Part shown: positions 13,326-20,553 of the stretch, piece by piece | How the letters are laid out: each line of letters begins with the position of its first letter | Numbering within the stretch: the stretch's first letter is position 1 | DNA from: Cyanobacteria bacterium UBA7753 | GTDB taxonomy: Bacteria; Cyanobacteriota; Vampirovibrionia; Gastranaerophilales; Gastranaerophilaceae | Length of the DNA: 29,468 nucleotides | Direction of reading: 5' to 3' | Assembly: GCA_002481545.1 (NCBI GenBank) | Contig: DLEF01000023.1 | Location: forward strand, 1-29,468 | Position numbers and translations under genes: made by a program | The notes under the pieces: model-generated | Seen by the model: only the letters and a program-made list of their open reading frames with translations | Databases searched by the model: none | What the model was told of the DNA's origin: nothing

Positions 13326-14351
13326 TTAAGAGGCGGTACCTTTAGTCAGTTTGGTAGCACCATAGCTGTCGCCACTGGATTTCAAATCAATCTTATGCGT
13401 TTTATCATCGACAGTTACTGTAACAACAACGCCATCGTTATGAGCTTCCCAGCCTTTGTCTCCTGTTTTGTCGTCTTTAGTCAAATCAGAGAGATCAAGT
13501 CTCAATTTGTATTGTAAATCGTTACCTGAAGAAGATGAGTATTCATAAGTATATTCATTTTTAGAAGTTTGGTCGGTTAAAGTGATATATTGAGGATATC
13601 CGGTAGGGGCATCTTTTGTAGCATCACTATCGCTAATGTTTTTAGCTTTTTTACCTGCATCAGAAACACCAATGCGGATTCCGTCTTTAGTTTCAGCAGA
13701 AATGGTATGTTCTAAGTTTGTATGTTTAGTATTTTGAGCTTCCCCTGAATATACATGATTTTTATCATTTAATGCATCTTTGAAAGCACTTGCCGTAGGT
13801 TTGTTGTTTCCTGAAGCTTCACCACTGCCGCTTGCGGAAGAACTGCCGCTTGCTGATGAGCTGCCACCTGCAGAACTGCTGCCGTCTGCAGAAGAACTGC
13901 CGTTCGCAGAACTGCTACCACTTGCTGAAGAGCTGCCGCCTGCTGATGAACTGCCACTTGCCCCGCCTGCCGTTGGTCTTCCGTATACGCCACAGGTATT
14001 AATCAACCAACCGTTATATGGTCTTGCAAAGTTATTACCGTAACCGAATAAATTTCCGCCTGCTCCGTATTGGAATCCGGAATTAGGGAAATAATTGGTT
14101 GTTTGTGCTTGACCACCGCCGAACAGTCCGCCCAAAGCTCGACCTAATAATCCAAAGCCTAAGCCTGCAAATAAACCTGTTCCGAAGTTTCTGATTTGAA
14201 CCCAAGTTGAAGGTCTTGATTGGCAACATTGATTGTTGAAGTTAAAAATGTTTATTCTGGTACCAAGATTCATTGTTGGTTCAGATTCTTGTTCTTGCGT
14301 ATGTGTTATGTGTATCGGTGCAAAGTTCGTACCACGCAATGGAAATGTCAT
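13326..14351 (-). CDS. Gly-rich orphan paralog A with GSSSA repeats
   Basis: A 341-aa protein of no family I know, homologous over its N-terminal 125 residues to the gene just upstream. Shared blocks are NLGTRINIFNFNNQCCQ (29-44), WVQIRNFGTGLFAG (50-63), FGLLGRALGGLFG (66-78), FQYGAGGNLFG (93-103) and TCGV (119-122). The FGTGLFAG...GGLFG stretch is Gly-rich and hydrophobic and could pack as a glycine zipper or insert in a membrane. Residues about 129-180 are six-residue repeats of the type (G/S)GSSSA with one variable position, a serine-rich linker. The C-terminal ~155 residues look beta-rich (YPQYITLTDQTSKNEYTYEY). There is no signal peptide. AGGAGA six bases before the ATG and a terminator define the unit. 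A surface or secreted structural protein is a guess. Confidence 0.85.
   Translation of the reverse strand: MTFPLRGTNFAPIHITHTQEQESEPTMNLGTRINIFNFNNQCCQSRPSTWVQIRNFGTGLFAGLGFGLLGRALGGLFGGGQAQTTNYFPNSGFQYGAGGNLFGYGNNFARPYNGWLINTCGVYGRPTAGGASGSSSAGGSSSASGSSSANGSSSADGSSSAGGSSSASGSSSASGSGEASGNNKPTASAFKDALNDKNHVYSGEAQNTKHTNLEHTISAETKDGIRIGVSDAGKKAKNISDSDATKDAPTGYPQYITLTDQTSKNEYTYEYSSSSGNDLQYKLRLDLSDLTKDDKTGDKGWEAHNDGVVVTVTVDDKTHKIDLKSSGDSYGATKLTKGTAS
13812..13967 (-). repeat. 18-bp minisatellite encoding GSSSA repeats
   Basis: About eight imperfect 18-bp units encode G-S-S-S-A plus one or two variable residues (G, S, N or D). Such tracts can change length by slippage in frame. The last unit is degenerate (GSGEA). 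Confidence 0.85.
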
Positions 14352-14376
14352 TTTTAATCTCCTGATTTTTGTATCT

Positions 14377-14395
14377 TATATATAAAGTATATACA
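14377..14395 (-). promoter_or_regulatory. AT palindrome at the promoter of paralog A
   Basis: TTATATATAAAGTATATACA lies 25 bases before the ATG. Close relatives stand at the same place before paralog B (15656), the putative small RNA (19512) and the C2 protease (21840). It is either the core -10 region or an overlapping operator. Confidence 0.5.
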
Positions 14396-14426
14396 AAGGA
14401 AATAATTGCCCATGTTGTATACATGT

Positions 14427-14443
14427 TGTTACAATTCTTAACA
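14427..14443 (-). promoter_or_regulatory. TGTTA-N7-TAACA element upstream of paralog A
   Basis: On the minus strand TGTTAAGAATTGTAACA, identical to the element upstream of paralog B. It is followed by ACATG words and ACATGGGCAATTATTTC before the AT palindrome. Confidence 0.5.
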
Positions 14444-14587
14444 TGCTAAAACCATGGTGTAGCATGGGTTTCGGCGATTTTCATAACTAAAAAATACCCG
14501 AATGATAGGCTTTTAAGGTGATACTAGATAATAAATAATTTGCAAAATGTTATATAATTCTTTAGTAAAAACAAAAAATTTGAAATT

Positions 14588-14623
14588 AAAAAGACGAAAA
14601 TAATTAAATATTTCCGTCTTTTT
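14588..14623 (-). terminator. Terminator after Gly-rich paralog B
   Basis: Stem AAAAAGACG/CGTCTTTTT (14588-14596 with 14615-14623), extended by weaker inner pairs, lies 26 bases after the stop of the gene at 14650. The T5 tail is part of the stem on the minus strand. Confidence 0.7.
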
Positions 14624-14649
14624 ACATATTATTTTGATAAATTTTTTTA

Positions 14650-15633
14650 TTATGCGTCTAATTTTAATTGTTTGCTTGCGTTTTTAGTAGCTATTGCTTG
14701 TCCGCGGCCGTTTGTAACTACAAGTTTTCCATTTTCGATTGAAACTTTTAGTTTAGTTCCGACAGAATAACCGCTGTTAAATTCGTAACCTTTATCGGTT
14801 CCGTTGTCATCAGCTTTTAAGTTAGAATCTTTTTGGCTGATTACATAGGTTAATTCTTTTGAGCTTGAATTATATTCAGGACTTGTTAACGTATATTTGT
14901 TTCCGGAAGCATCCGTAATAGTGAAGTATTTAAGATATCCGTTCTGCAATTCGTCTTTAGAGGAACCGTCAGCTTTACCTTCCGTTACGTTATCTTTTCC
15001 GTCGGTATTGCTTACTTCTACGGTATTTTCTCCTACTATTTTACCGGAGTTTTTGCCTGACGTATCTTTTACCCATGCATTAAATGCACTGGCATTGGAT
15101 AAATCTATTGTTCCTTGTGTATTATTATCCGTTTTCTTGCCGTCATCAGTTTTCTTGTCATTATCTGTCTTTTTGTCGTCATCGGTTTTTGCAGAAGGTT
15201 TGTTTCCGTTAGTTTGACCTATTCCGCCAACACCGCATGTATCAATCCAACGTCCGCTAAACGGTCTTGTATATCCGTTATTAACGAATCCGAACAAGTT
15301 TCCGCCTGCTCCGTATTGGAAGGACGGAGCGTTGAATTGAGAATAACCGTTCATATAGTTATTTGCCTGCATTTTGTTGCCGAAACCAAATAATCCGCCC
15401 AAGGCACGACCTAATAATCCAAAGCCGATACCTGCAAATAACCCTGTGCCAAAGTTTCTGATTTGAACCCAGTTCGATTGGCGAGGTTGGCAACATTGGT
15501 TGTTAAAGTTAAAGATGTTGATTCGAGTACCAAGATTTGGTCCGCTTAAATTCAGACCGTCATTGCTCGGATGAACTTGATATGAGTGATGTAATTGGCC
15601 CATTTCAATTTGAGCATCTCTAATTGCTGACAT
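14650..15633 (-). CDS. Gly-rich orphan paralog B with Lys/Asp repeat linker
   Basis: A 327-aa paralog of the downstream gene, starting at the ATG at 15633 (AGAGGAG seven bases upstream). An in-frame start at 15696 lies beyond the promoter palindrome and is rejected. The N-terminal blocks GTRINIFNFNNQCCQ, WVQIRNFGTGLFAG, FGLLGRALGGLFG, FQYGAGGNLFG and TCGV are conserved. The linker is different: DDDKKTDNDKKTDDGKKTDN, charged instead of Ser/Gly-rich. The C-terminal domain keeps scattered matches (ASAFN, GYLKYFTITDASGNKYTL) but has diverged. The pair appears to be a tandem duplication that included about 110 bp of upstream DNA. A conserved N-terminal assembly or membrane region with a variable exposed C-terminus is the simplest reading; no function is known. 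Confidence 0.85.
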   Translation of the reverse strand: MSAIRDAQIEMGQLHHSYQVHPSNDGLNLSGPNLGTRINIFNFNNQCCQPRQSNWVQIRNFGTGLFAGIGFGLLGRALGGLFGFGNKMQANNYMNGYSQFNAPSFQYGAGGNLFGFVNNGYTRPFSGRWIDTCGVGGIGQTNGNKPSAKTDDDKKTDNDKKTDDGKKTDNNTQGTIDLSNASAFNAWVKDTSGKNSGKIVGENTVEVSNTDGKDNVTEGKADGSSKDELQNGYLKYFTITDASGNKYTLTSPEYNSSSKELTYVISQKDSNLKADDNGTDKGYEFNSGYSVGTKLKVSIENGKLVVTNGRGQAIATKNASKQLKLDA

Positions 15634-15655
15634 TTTACAGCTCCTCTGTTGCTTT

Positions 15656-15682
15656 CTTGTATATATAAAGTATATACTCAAG
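15656..15682 (-). promoter_or_regulatory. AT palindrome at the promoter of paralog B
   Basis: CTTG and CAAG flank an AT-rich imperfect palindrome (core TATATATAAAGTATATAC), 22 bases before the ATG at 15633. Same type as the sites at 14377, 19512 and 21840. Confidence 0.5.
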
Positions 15683-15709
15683 AAATAATTGCCCATGTTT
15701 AAAACATGT

Positions 15710-15726
15710 TGTTACAATTCTTAACA
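15710..15726 (-). promoter_or_regulatory. TGTTA-N7-TAACA element upstream of paralog B
   Basis: Minus-strand TGTTAAGAATTGTAACA, identical to the site at 14427 and at nearly the same distance from the AT palindrome. Confidence 0.5.
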
Positions 15727-15762
15727 TGCTGAAACCATGATACAGCATGCGTTTCAGGGTAA

Positions 15763-18700
15763 TTAGTCAACGGAGAATAAGTCTTTAATATCTTCCATTG
15801 TAAGTGATTTAGTAATGTTTCTGTCAACGGATATTACGCTGTCAACAAGGTCACGTTTTTTAGTTTTGAGTTTTTGGATACGTTCTTCAACAGAGTTTTT
15901 AGTGATAAGACGATATACAAATACCTTCTTAGTCTGACCGATACGATAAGCACGGTCGGTTGCCTGATCTTCAACTGCAGGGTTCCACCACGGATCGTAA
16001 TGGATTACATAATCCGCACCCGTAAGGTTCAATCCCGTACCGCCGGCTTTCAAACTGATTAAGAATATCTTGACATTAGGATTATTGTTGAAGTTATCAA
16101 CAGCTTTCTTTCTGTCTTTGGTTTTACCTGACAAGTATTCATATTCAATGCCGACACGGTCTAACCAGCCTTTGATAATATCAAGCATATCTACAAACTG
16201 GCTGAATAAAAGTATTCTGTGTTTTTCTTCTATAATCTGTTCTAACATACCTTTGAGGTATTCAAACTTACCTGATTGTATAACGCCCAATTTATGTTCT
16301 TTATCATACAATTTCGGATGACAGCATATCTGACGTAATCTGAGCAATGCCGAGAAGATAGACATTCTGCTCTTTTCCAAACCGTTGAGTTCGATACTCT
16401 TGAACAATTCTTCCTTCGTAGAATCCAAGATATCCAAGTAGAAGTCTCTTTGTTCAGGCGTCATTTCACAGTATGCCATATTTTCAACCTTATCAGGTAA
16501 ATCTTTCGCAACGTCACGTTTCATACGACGTAAGATGAACGGATAAATCTGGAGTTTCAAACGTTTTTCAACCGTCTTATCCTGTTTTTCCATAATAGGT
16601 GTAACGTATCTTGAATTAAATTCCGGCATGCTGAACAAGAATCCCGGCATCAAGAAATCAAATACAGACCATAATTCCTCCAACTTGTTCTCAATCGGGG
16701 TACCTGAAAGAGCCAATCTGTGAGTGCCGTTCAATGTCTTAACAGCTTGTGCTGTTTGCGAAACCGCATTTTTAATATTCTGCGATTCATCCAAGATAAT
16801 ATATCTGAAATCATATTTTCTAAACTTAGCTATATCACGTCTTATGAGAGCATAACTTGTGATAACAATATCGTATTCGGGGATTTTTTTGAAAAGTTTT
16901 GTTCTGTCAGGCCCTGACAATTTCAAACAAGTCAGGTCAGGAGTAAATTTCTCAATTTCAGATTCCCAGTTAAATACGACCGTAGTAGGCGTGATAACCA
17001 ATGTCGGCTGTGCTCCGTCAACATCTTTGACTTTTTGAAGCAATGTCAAAGCCTGCAGGGTTTTACCTAACCCCATATCATCCGCCAAAATACCGTTCAG
17101 ACCGTATTTATACATAAACCATAACCAGTTGAAACCTTTAATCTGGTAATCACGGAACTTGGCGTTAACCTTCGGCAAATCTGTAGGTTCGGTCGTTGAG
17201 AATGTCGTAATCTGTGTCCAGAATTTCTTGAAATCATCACTCATTACAAGTTCAAATCCGAGGTTTTCCAATTCTTTTACCAAACCTGTACGGTATGTTT
17301 TAATTCTAAATTTGTTTTCATTGTTTCTGTATGCATCAAACGAATTGAAAGCTTTTAACATTTGATAAATATTTTGAGCAGGATATTCAACAAACCCGAG
17401 ACTGCGGACTCTGCTGTATTTCTCTCCGCCCTGAATAGTCTCAAATATAGTATCAAAATCAATAATCTCTTCGCCGACACGTCCGTATAACTGAATTTCA
17501 AATTCATCGACCGCATCGTTACAGAAATCAATCTTTGCACACATTTTGAACGGTTCATCAAGAAGTTTGAAGAAGTGCATATCGTCTCTTTCTTCAAATC
17601 TCCAGCCTTCACCTGCCTGTTTCATATAATAGTTATAAAAATCAATCGCGGTTTCTTTATCCAAAACAAGATTGTTTGTTTGCATAGGCATAAATTTACA
17701 TGCCAAAAGCATTGCATAAGCTTCTCTTTCGTGCTGATAGTTACGTTTTACCCAGTAAACAAAATCCTCGCCGTTTTCTTTCTTTGTAACCGCAATATAA
17801 GGTGATTTTGTTTTTTCATCCTGTTTTGAGAACGGAACTCTGACTCCGTCATATTCAAACTCTAACTCCGCTTTCAATGATTGGTCATAGTCAATACCTA
17901 ACGTTACAACATTGATAGGAGGTCTTTCCTCCATCATAAGTTTTGAAATCTGTTCGGATACATGAACAGGTATAAGTTTTTGGATTGAAGGCAGTTCTTC
18001 ATAGATAAATTTTCCGCTTTCTGCCTCTTTCAAATCAGTAAATGTCTGTTTAATTATATATTGCGGTAACTCGTTCATCGCAACATTGATAGGGAAAATA
18101 ACGTTTTTGTATCTGCCCCATTTTAACTGACGTGAAAAATACTTAACTTCTTCAAACGGGTAAACATCATCGGAGTTTGGTCTGTCCCAATATAGTGCAA
18201 GCGTTAAGCTACCGTTGTTTGCAGCTTCTACATCCATTGTGAGTTTCCACACATCGTCCGAGAATTTAATTCTTTGTTTTGTTCTCTCATCAAGTACTTC
18301 TTCTACTTGTGATAACAGAGGAAACATCGGCATAAACTTGGTAATCGGGATATCGTACCAACCTGCTTTTTTATCCTGTCTTGCCGTTTTAAGTATTTGT
18401 TCAAATACGGCAAGCTCCGCTTGTTGTGCGCTGTTGAGTTCAAACCCGCCTTCAACTTTTTGTGCTTCTATAAGTGCTCTCAAAATGTTTTCAAGAGAAC
18501 GTATAATTTTCCCTGTATGTCTGTCTTTAATCAGAATAGAGAAGAAATTCTGACGACGCTTATTGTTGAAGTGGAAAATATAACTTCCGATAGGCGGTTC
18601 CGTGAGTGCGGTATCTTCATCAGGATACTCAAATGTTTCGCCGTATTTTGTTTCTAACCAATCTTCATAAGCGTGACAGTCTATTGCTTTTAGAGCAATT

Positions 18701-18951
18701 GCGACTGTGTGTTTGCACCATTTTTCCTTCAAAGGGCAGTTACAACGGGTTTCAACGGCATTTTTCTTGAATACCAAATCCGTTGCATAAAAATCCTGAA
18801 AGTTCCCTTTGACCTTACATTGATAAAAGTTCTTTGTAGGGTTAGCCTCCAGTATCATATCTTTTTTATAATACTCGTAACCGCGTCTCCAGCTCCCCGC
18901 AGACGCATTATCTTTGACATATTTAAAATTGAATTTAAAAACCTTGCTCAT
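15763..18951 (-). CDS. SNF2-family ATPase with SWIM zinc finger
   Basis: A 1062-aa bacterial SNF2 protein. An N-terminal SWIM zinc finger is CNCPLKEKWCKH (Cys70, Cys72, Cys79, His81). A long middle region (about 120-590) is typical of this subfamily. The motor follows: ADDMGLGKT at 623-631, DESQ at 721-724, LSGTPIENKL at about 744, and in the second lobe ISLKAGGTGLNLTGADYVIH and DRAYRIGQ. SWIM-SNF2 proteins are widespread in bacteria, and roles in transcription or DNA repair are suggested but not settled. The ATG follows directly on an in-frame TAA, so no earlier start exists; a GGA lies rather far upstream (14 bases). The gene ends about 20 bases from the duplicated upstream module of paralog B. 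No partner gene is adjacent. It seems a core-genome gene, unlike the PLD helicase at 1103. Confidence 0.93.
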   Translation of the reverse strand: MSKVFKFNFKYVKDNASAGSWRRGYEYYKKDMILEANPTKNFYQCKVKGNFQDFYATDLVFKKNAVETRCNCPLKEKWCKHTVAIALKAIDCHAYEDWLETKYGETFEYPDEDTALTEPPIGSYIFHFNNKRRQNFFSILIKDRHTGKIIRSLENILRALIEAQKVEGGFELNSAQQAELAVFEQILKTARQDKKAGWYDIPITKFMPMFPLLSQVEEVLDERTKQRIKFSDDVWKLTMDVEAANNGSLTLALYWDRPNSDDVYPFEEVKYFSRQLKWGRYKNVIFPINVAMNELPQYIIKQTFTDLKEAESGKFIYEELPSIQKLIPVHVSEQISKLMMEERPPINVVTLGIDYDQSLKAELEFEYDGVRVPFSKQDEKTKSPYIAVTKKENGEDFVYWVKRNYQHEREAYAMLLACKFMPMQTNNLVLDKETAIDFYNYYMKQAGEGWRFEERDDMHFFKLLDEPFKMCAKIDFCNDAVDEFEIQLYGRVGEEIIDFDTIFETIQGGEKYSRVRSLGFVEYPAQNIYQMLKAFNSFDAYRNNENKFRIKTYRTGLVKELENLGFELVMSDDFKKFWTQITTFSTTEPTDLPKVNAKFRDYQIKGFNWLWFMYKYGLNGILADDMGLGKTLQALTLLQKVKDVDGAQPTLVITPTTVVFNWESEIEKFTPDLTCLKLSGPDRTKLFKKIPEYDIVITSYALIRRDIAKFRKYDFRYIILDESQNIKNAVSQTAQAVKTLNGTHRLALSGTPIENKLEELWSVFDFLMPGFLFSMPEFNSRYVTPIMEKQDKTVEKRLKLQIYPFILRRMKRDVAKDLPDKVENMAYCEMTPEQRDFYLDILDSTKEELFKSIELNGLEKSRMSIFSALLRLRQICCHPKLYDKEHKLGVIQSGKFEYLKGMLEQIIEEKHRILLFSQFVDMLDIIKGWLDRVGIEYEYLSGKTKDRKKAVDNFNNNPNVKIFLISLKAGGTGLNLTGADYVIHYDPWWNPAVEDQATDRAYRIGQTKKVFVYRLITKNSVEERIQKLKTKKRDLVDSVISVDRNITKSLTMEDIKDLFSVD

Positions 18952-19147
18952 TTAAGCGAGTCAATCCTTTTCGGGTTCATAATCACAAAACGGTCATTTA
19001 TAACTGCATATTAGTGCTATCTTAACATTCGGGCGCATACATAAATAACCTTCAAGCCCATACAATTATTGTACACGAATTTAAAAAAATTACAAGAGGA
19101 TTAATATAATTAGTAATTTGTAATTTGTAATTCGTAATGCGTAATTA

Positions 19148-19174
19148 AAGATACTAAGGCACTAAGGCACTAGG
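19148..19174 (+). repeat. GGCACTAA-type dispersed repeat, copy 3
   Basis: AAGATACTAAGGCACTAA followed by GGCACTAGG, one or two changes from the copy at 6452. Confidence 0.75.
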
Positions 19175-19175
19175 A

Positions 19176-19262
19176 GACGGCTCCGCCGATTTTCCCCACC
19201 TAACCTCCCCAAGCAGGGGAGGAACAGAAGGTGCATAATTCATAATTATCGGCGGAGCCGTC
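19176..19262. repeat. Inverted repeat with 15-bp GC-rich arms
   Basis: GACGGCTCCGCCGAT (19176-19190) and its exact complement (19248-19262) enclose 57 bases. These include a smaller hairpin (CCTCCCC...GGGGAGG). The word TAATCGGCGGAGCCG recurs at 25995-26008 next to the 5' part of the MITE-like element, so these repeats share modules. High GC compared with the surroundings. Confidence 0.7.
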
Positions 19263-19307
19263 ATCCGCCCCGACTTGGGGAGGAAGAAAAACTTGCGATA
19301 AAGAAAG

Positions 19308-19330
19308 TAGGGTGCGGTCACTACCGCACC
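19308..19330. repeat. GTAGGGTGC-type hairpin with altered stem
   Basis: GTAGGGTGCGGT...ACCGCACC keeps the leader and a perfect stem (GGTGCGGT/ACCGCACC), but the stem sequence differs from the copies at 6541 and 25877 by paired changes. Confidence 0.65.
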
Positions 19331-19395
19331 AACGAAATCGTGAAAAATTTTGTATACATGAAGGCGGGGAACAACAAAAATTCATAATTACCCAT

Positions 19396-19422
19396 AAAAA
19401 AAACTCCTCTCTGTTGAGGAGT
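19396..19422 (-). terminator. Terminator of the candidate small RNA
   Basis: Stem ACTCCTC/GAGGAGT (19403-19409 with 19416-19422), six-base loop, followed on the minus strand by eight T. It is a strong intrinsic terminator. The nearest annotated minus-strand start upstream is beyond 21800, past a plus-strand gene, so it needs a local transcript. Confidence 0.8.
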
Positions 19423-19505
19423 AAAATTTTTAATTTAGGAAGGGTTTCTCTCTTAATTTAAACGGTAATCTTTTTTTTACTTAACAATTATCGCTATCTT
19501 TAATA
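19396..19505 (-). ncRNA. Candidate small RNA, about 105 nt
   Basis: On the minus strand an upstream module like that of the two Gly-rich paralogs (TGTTA-like element at 19561-19577, AT palindrome at 19512-19533) precedes a stretch without any ATG-initiated frame. A clean intrinsic terminator ends it about 100 bases later. A promoter reading TTGAGA, 17 bases, TATATA fits the palindrome. The terminator loop and stem expose GAGAGGAG, a Shine-Dalgarno-like word. It could be a regulatory RNA, or the remains of a third paralog that lost its coding part. The start of the transcript is estimated. Confidence 0.45.
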
Positions 19506-19511
19506 TCTTAC

Positions 19512-19533
19512 ATATATATAAAGTTTATATACT
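19512..19533 (-). promoter_or_regulatory. AT palindrome and promoter of the candidate small RNA
   Basis: Core TATATATAAAGTTTATATA on the plus strand, near-palindromic. On the minus strand TTGAGA, 17 bases and TATATA give a plausible promoter reading away from the permease gene. Confidence 0.45.
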
Positions 19534-19560
19534 CTTCTCAATTTCAACAATAGTTTAAAT

Positions 19561-19577
19561 TGTAACATGTCTTAACA
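19561..19577 (-). promoter_or_regulatory. TGTTA-N7-TTACA element upstream of the candidate small RNA
   Basis: Minus-strand TGTTAAGACATGTTACA, one arm base changed from the copies at 14427 and 15710, at a comparable distance from the AT palindrome. Confidence 0.4.
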
Positions 19578-19636
19578 TACTCGGGGTGTGACTTTCGGGC
19601 TGATTGAAAATTATTTTATTTCGGAAAATTTCTGCT

Positions 19637-19665
19637 TTGCACTTTGGGTATGTATCGTTTATAAT
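19637..19665 (+). promoter_or_regulatory. Promoter of the sugar permease gene (leaderless)
   Basis: TTGCAC (19637-19642), exactly 17 bases, TATAAT (19660-19665). The -10 ends six bases before the ATG at 19672. It is the clearest example in the window of a promoter that leaves no room for a leader. Confidence 0.75.
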
Positions 19666-19671
19666 GGAGCT

Positions 19672-20544
19672 ATGTTTAAGTATTATAAAAAATATGTTCC
19701 GTATCTTTTTATATTGCCTGCATTGATTGTATTGACGGTATTTTTCTTTATCCCGTTTTTCCAAACAATCGGGTTGAGTTTTTATGATTATTCGCACAGT
19801 ATTTACCACCCGAGTTTTGTAGGGCTGCAAAATTACCATGCAATATTCCATTCAAGCTTGTTCTACAAAGTTATGGGAAATACTTTTTTATTCCTTGTTA
19901 TGGTAGTTCCGTTTTTGGTGATATTCCCGCTGTTTTTGGCGGTGCTGATAGACCAAAAAATAAGAGGGATAACCATGTACAAAATATTGATTTACCTGCC
20001 TGTTATTGTGTCAATCGTTGTTGCGGCAATCGCTTTCAAATGGTTGTATGCGCAAGAAGGTATTTTAAACTATTTCGTAACGAGGTTAGGATTTAATCCG
20101 ATAGGTTGGCTCACGGATACAAGATATTCGCTTTTCTCGGTTGCAATTGTTACAATCTGGAAAGGTGTCGGATATTATATGATGATATATTTAGCCGCAC
20201 TTATGAGTGTTCCGCAAGAATTATATGAAGCTTGTGATATAGACGGAGCAAGCTTTTTGCAGAAACATCTTACCGTTACTATTCCGCAAATTCTTCCGAC
20301 GATTGCACTTGTTTCAACAATCAGTTTAATATCCGCAATGAAAGTCTTTGTTGAAATTTACGTTATGACAAAGGGCGGCCCTTTGAACTCAAGCAAAACT
20401 ATTGTTTATTATATATACGAAAGAGCATTCGAAAACCTTGATTTGGGCTACGCGTCGGCTCTTGCGGTAGTCTTGCTTGTTATAATTATGATATTCTCAC
20501 TGCTCAATATATTCGTATTTGAAAAAGACAAATATCAAATATAA
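19672..20544 (+). CDS. MalF/UgpA-type sugar ABC transporter permease, orphan
   Basis: From the ATG at 19672 the protein has 290 aa. A start at 19588 would include the promoter and is rejected. It has about six membrane segments: residues about 10-30 (LFILPALIVLTVFFFIPFF), 70-95 (TFLFLVMVVPFLVIFPLFLA), 105-125, 155-180, 205-230 and 260-285. It also carries the EAA loop that contacts the ATPase (YEACDIDGASFLQKHLTVTI, then PQILP). That places it in the first-permease (MalF/UgpA/LacF) group of carbohydrate uptake systems. These importers need a second permease, a binding protein and an ATPase; none is adjacent, the next gene being convergent nine bases away. Substrate unknown. It either pairs with components encoded elsewhere or is a leftover. 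Confidence 0.92.
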   Translation: MFKYYKKYVPYLFILPALIVLTVFFFIPFFQTIGLSFYDYSHSIYHPSFVGLQNYHAIFHSSLFYKVMGNTFLFLVMVVPFLVIFPLFLAVLIDQKIRGITMYKILIYLPVIVSIVVAAIAFKWLYAQEGILNYFVTRLGFNPIGWLTDTRYSLFSVAIVTIWKGVGYYMMIYLAALMSVPQELYEACDIDGASFLQKHLTVTIPQILPTIALVSTISLISAMKVFVEIYVMTKGGPLNSSKTIVYYIYERAFENLDLGYASALAVVLLVIIMIFSLLNIFVFEKDKYQI

Positions 20545-20553
20545 AAGTCGGCT

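Larger units (their letters stand above)
18952..19395. other. Intergenic repeat-rich region
   Basis: No gene is seen. It contains the upstream region of the SNF2 gene, an AT patch of TAATTTGTAATTCGTAATGC type words (about 19110-19145), and a GGCACTAA-type repeat (19148-19174). An inverted repeat of 15-bp arms (19176-19262) and a GTAGGGTGC-type hairpin (19308-19330) follow. The minus-strand frame at 19200-19385 lies within these repeats and is not credited. Confidence 0.6.

Noticed and set aside
13780..14043. Plus-strand frame with LPLAEELP-type repeats, and minus frame 13769-13993
   Set aside because: They are alternate-frame translations of the GSSSA minisatellite of paralog A.
19555..19851. 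Minus-strand frame of 98 codons overlapping the permease start
   Set aside because: It overlaps the well-supported permease and its promoter and has no ribosome-binding site or recognisable composition.
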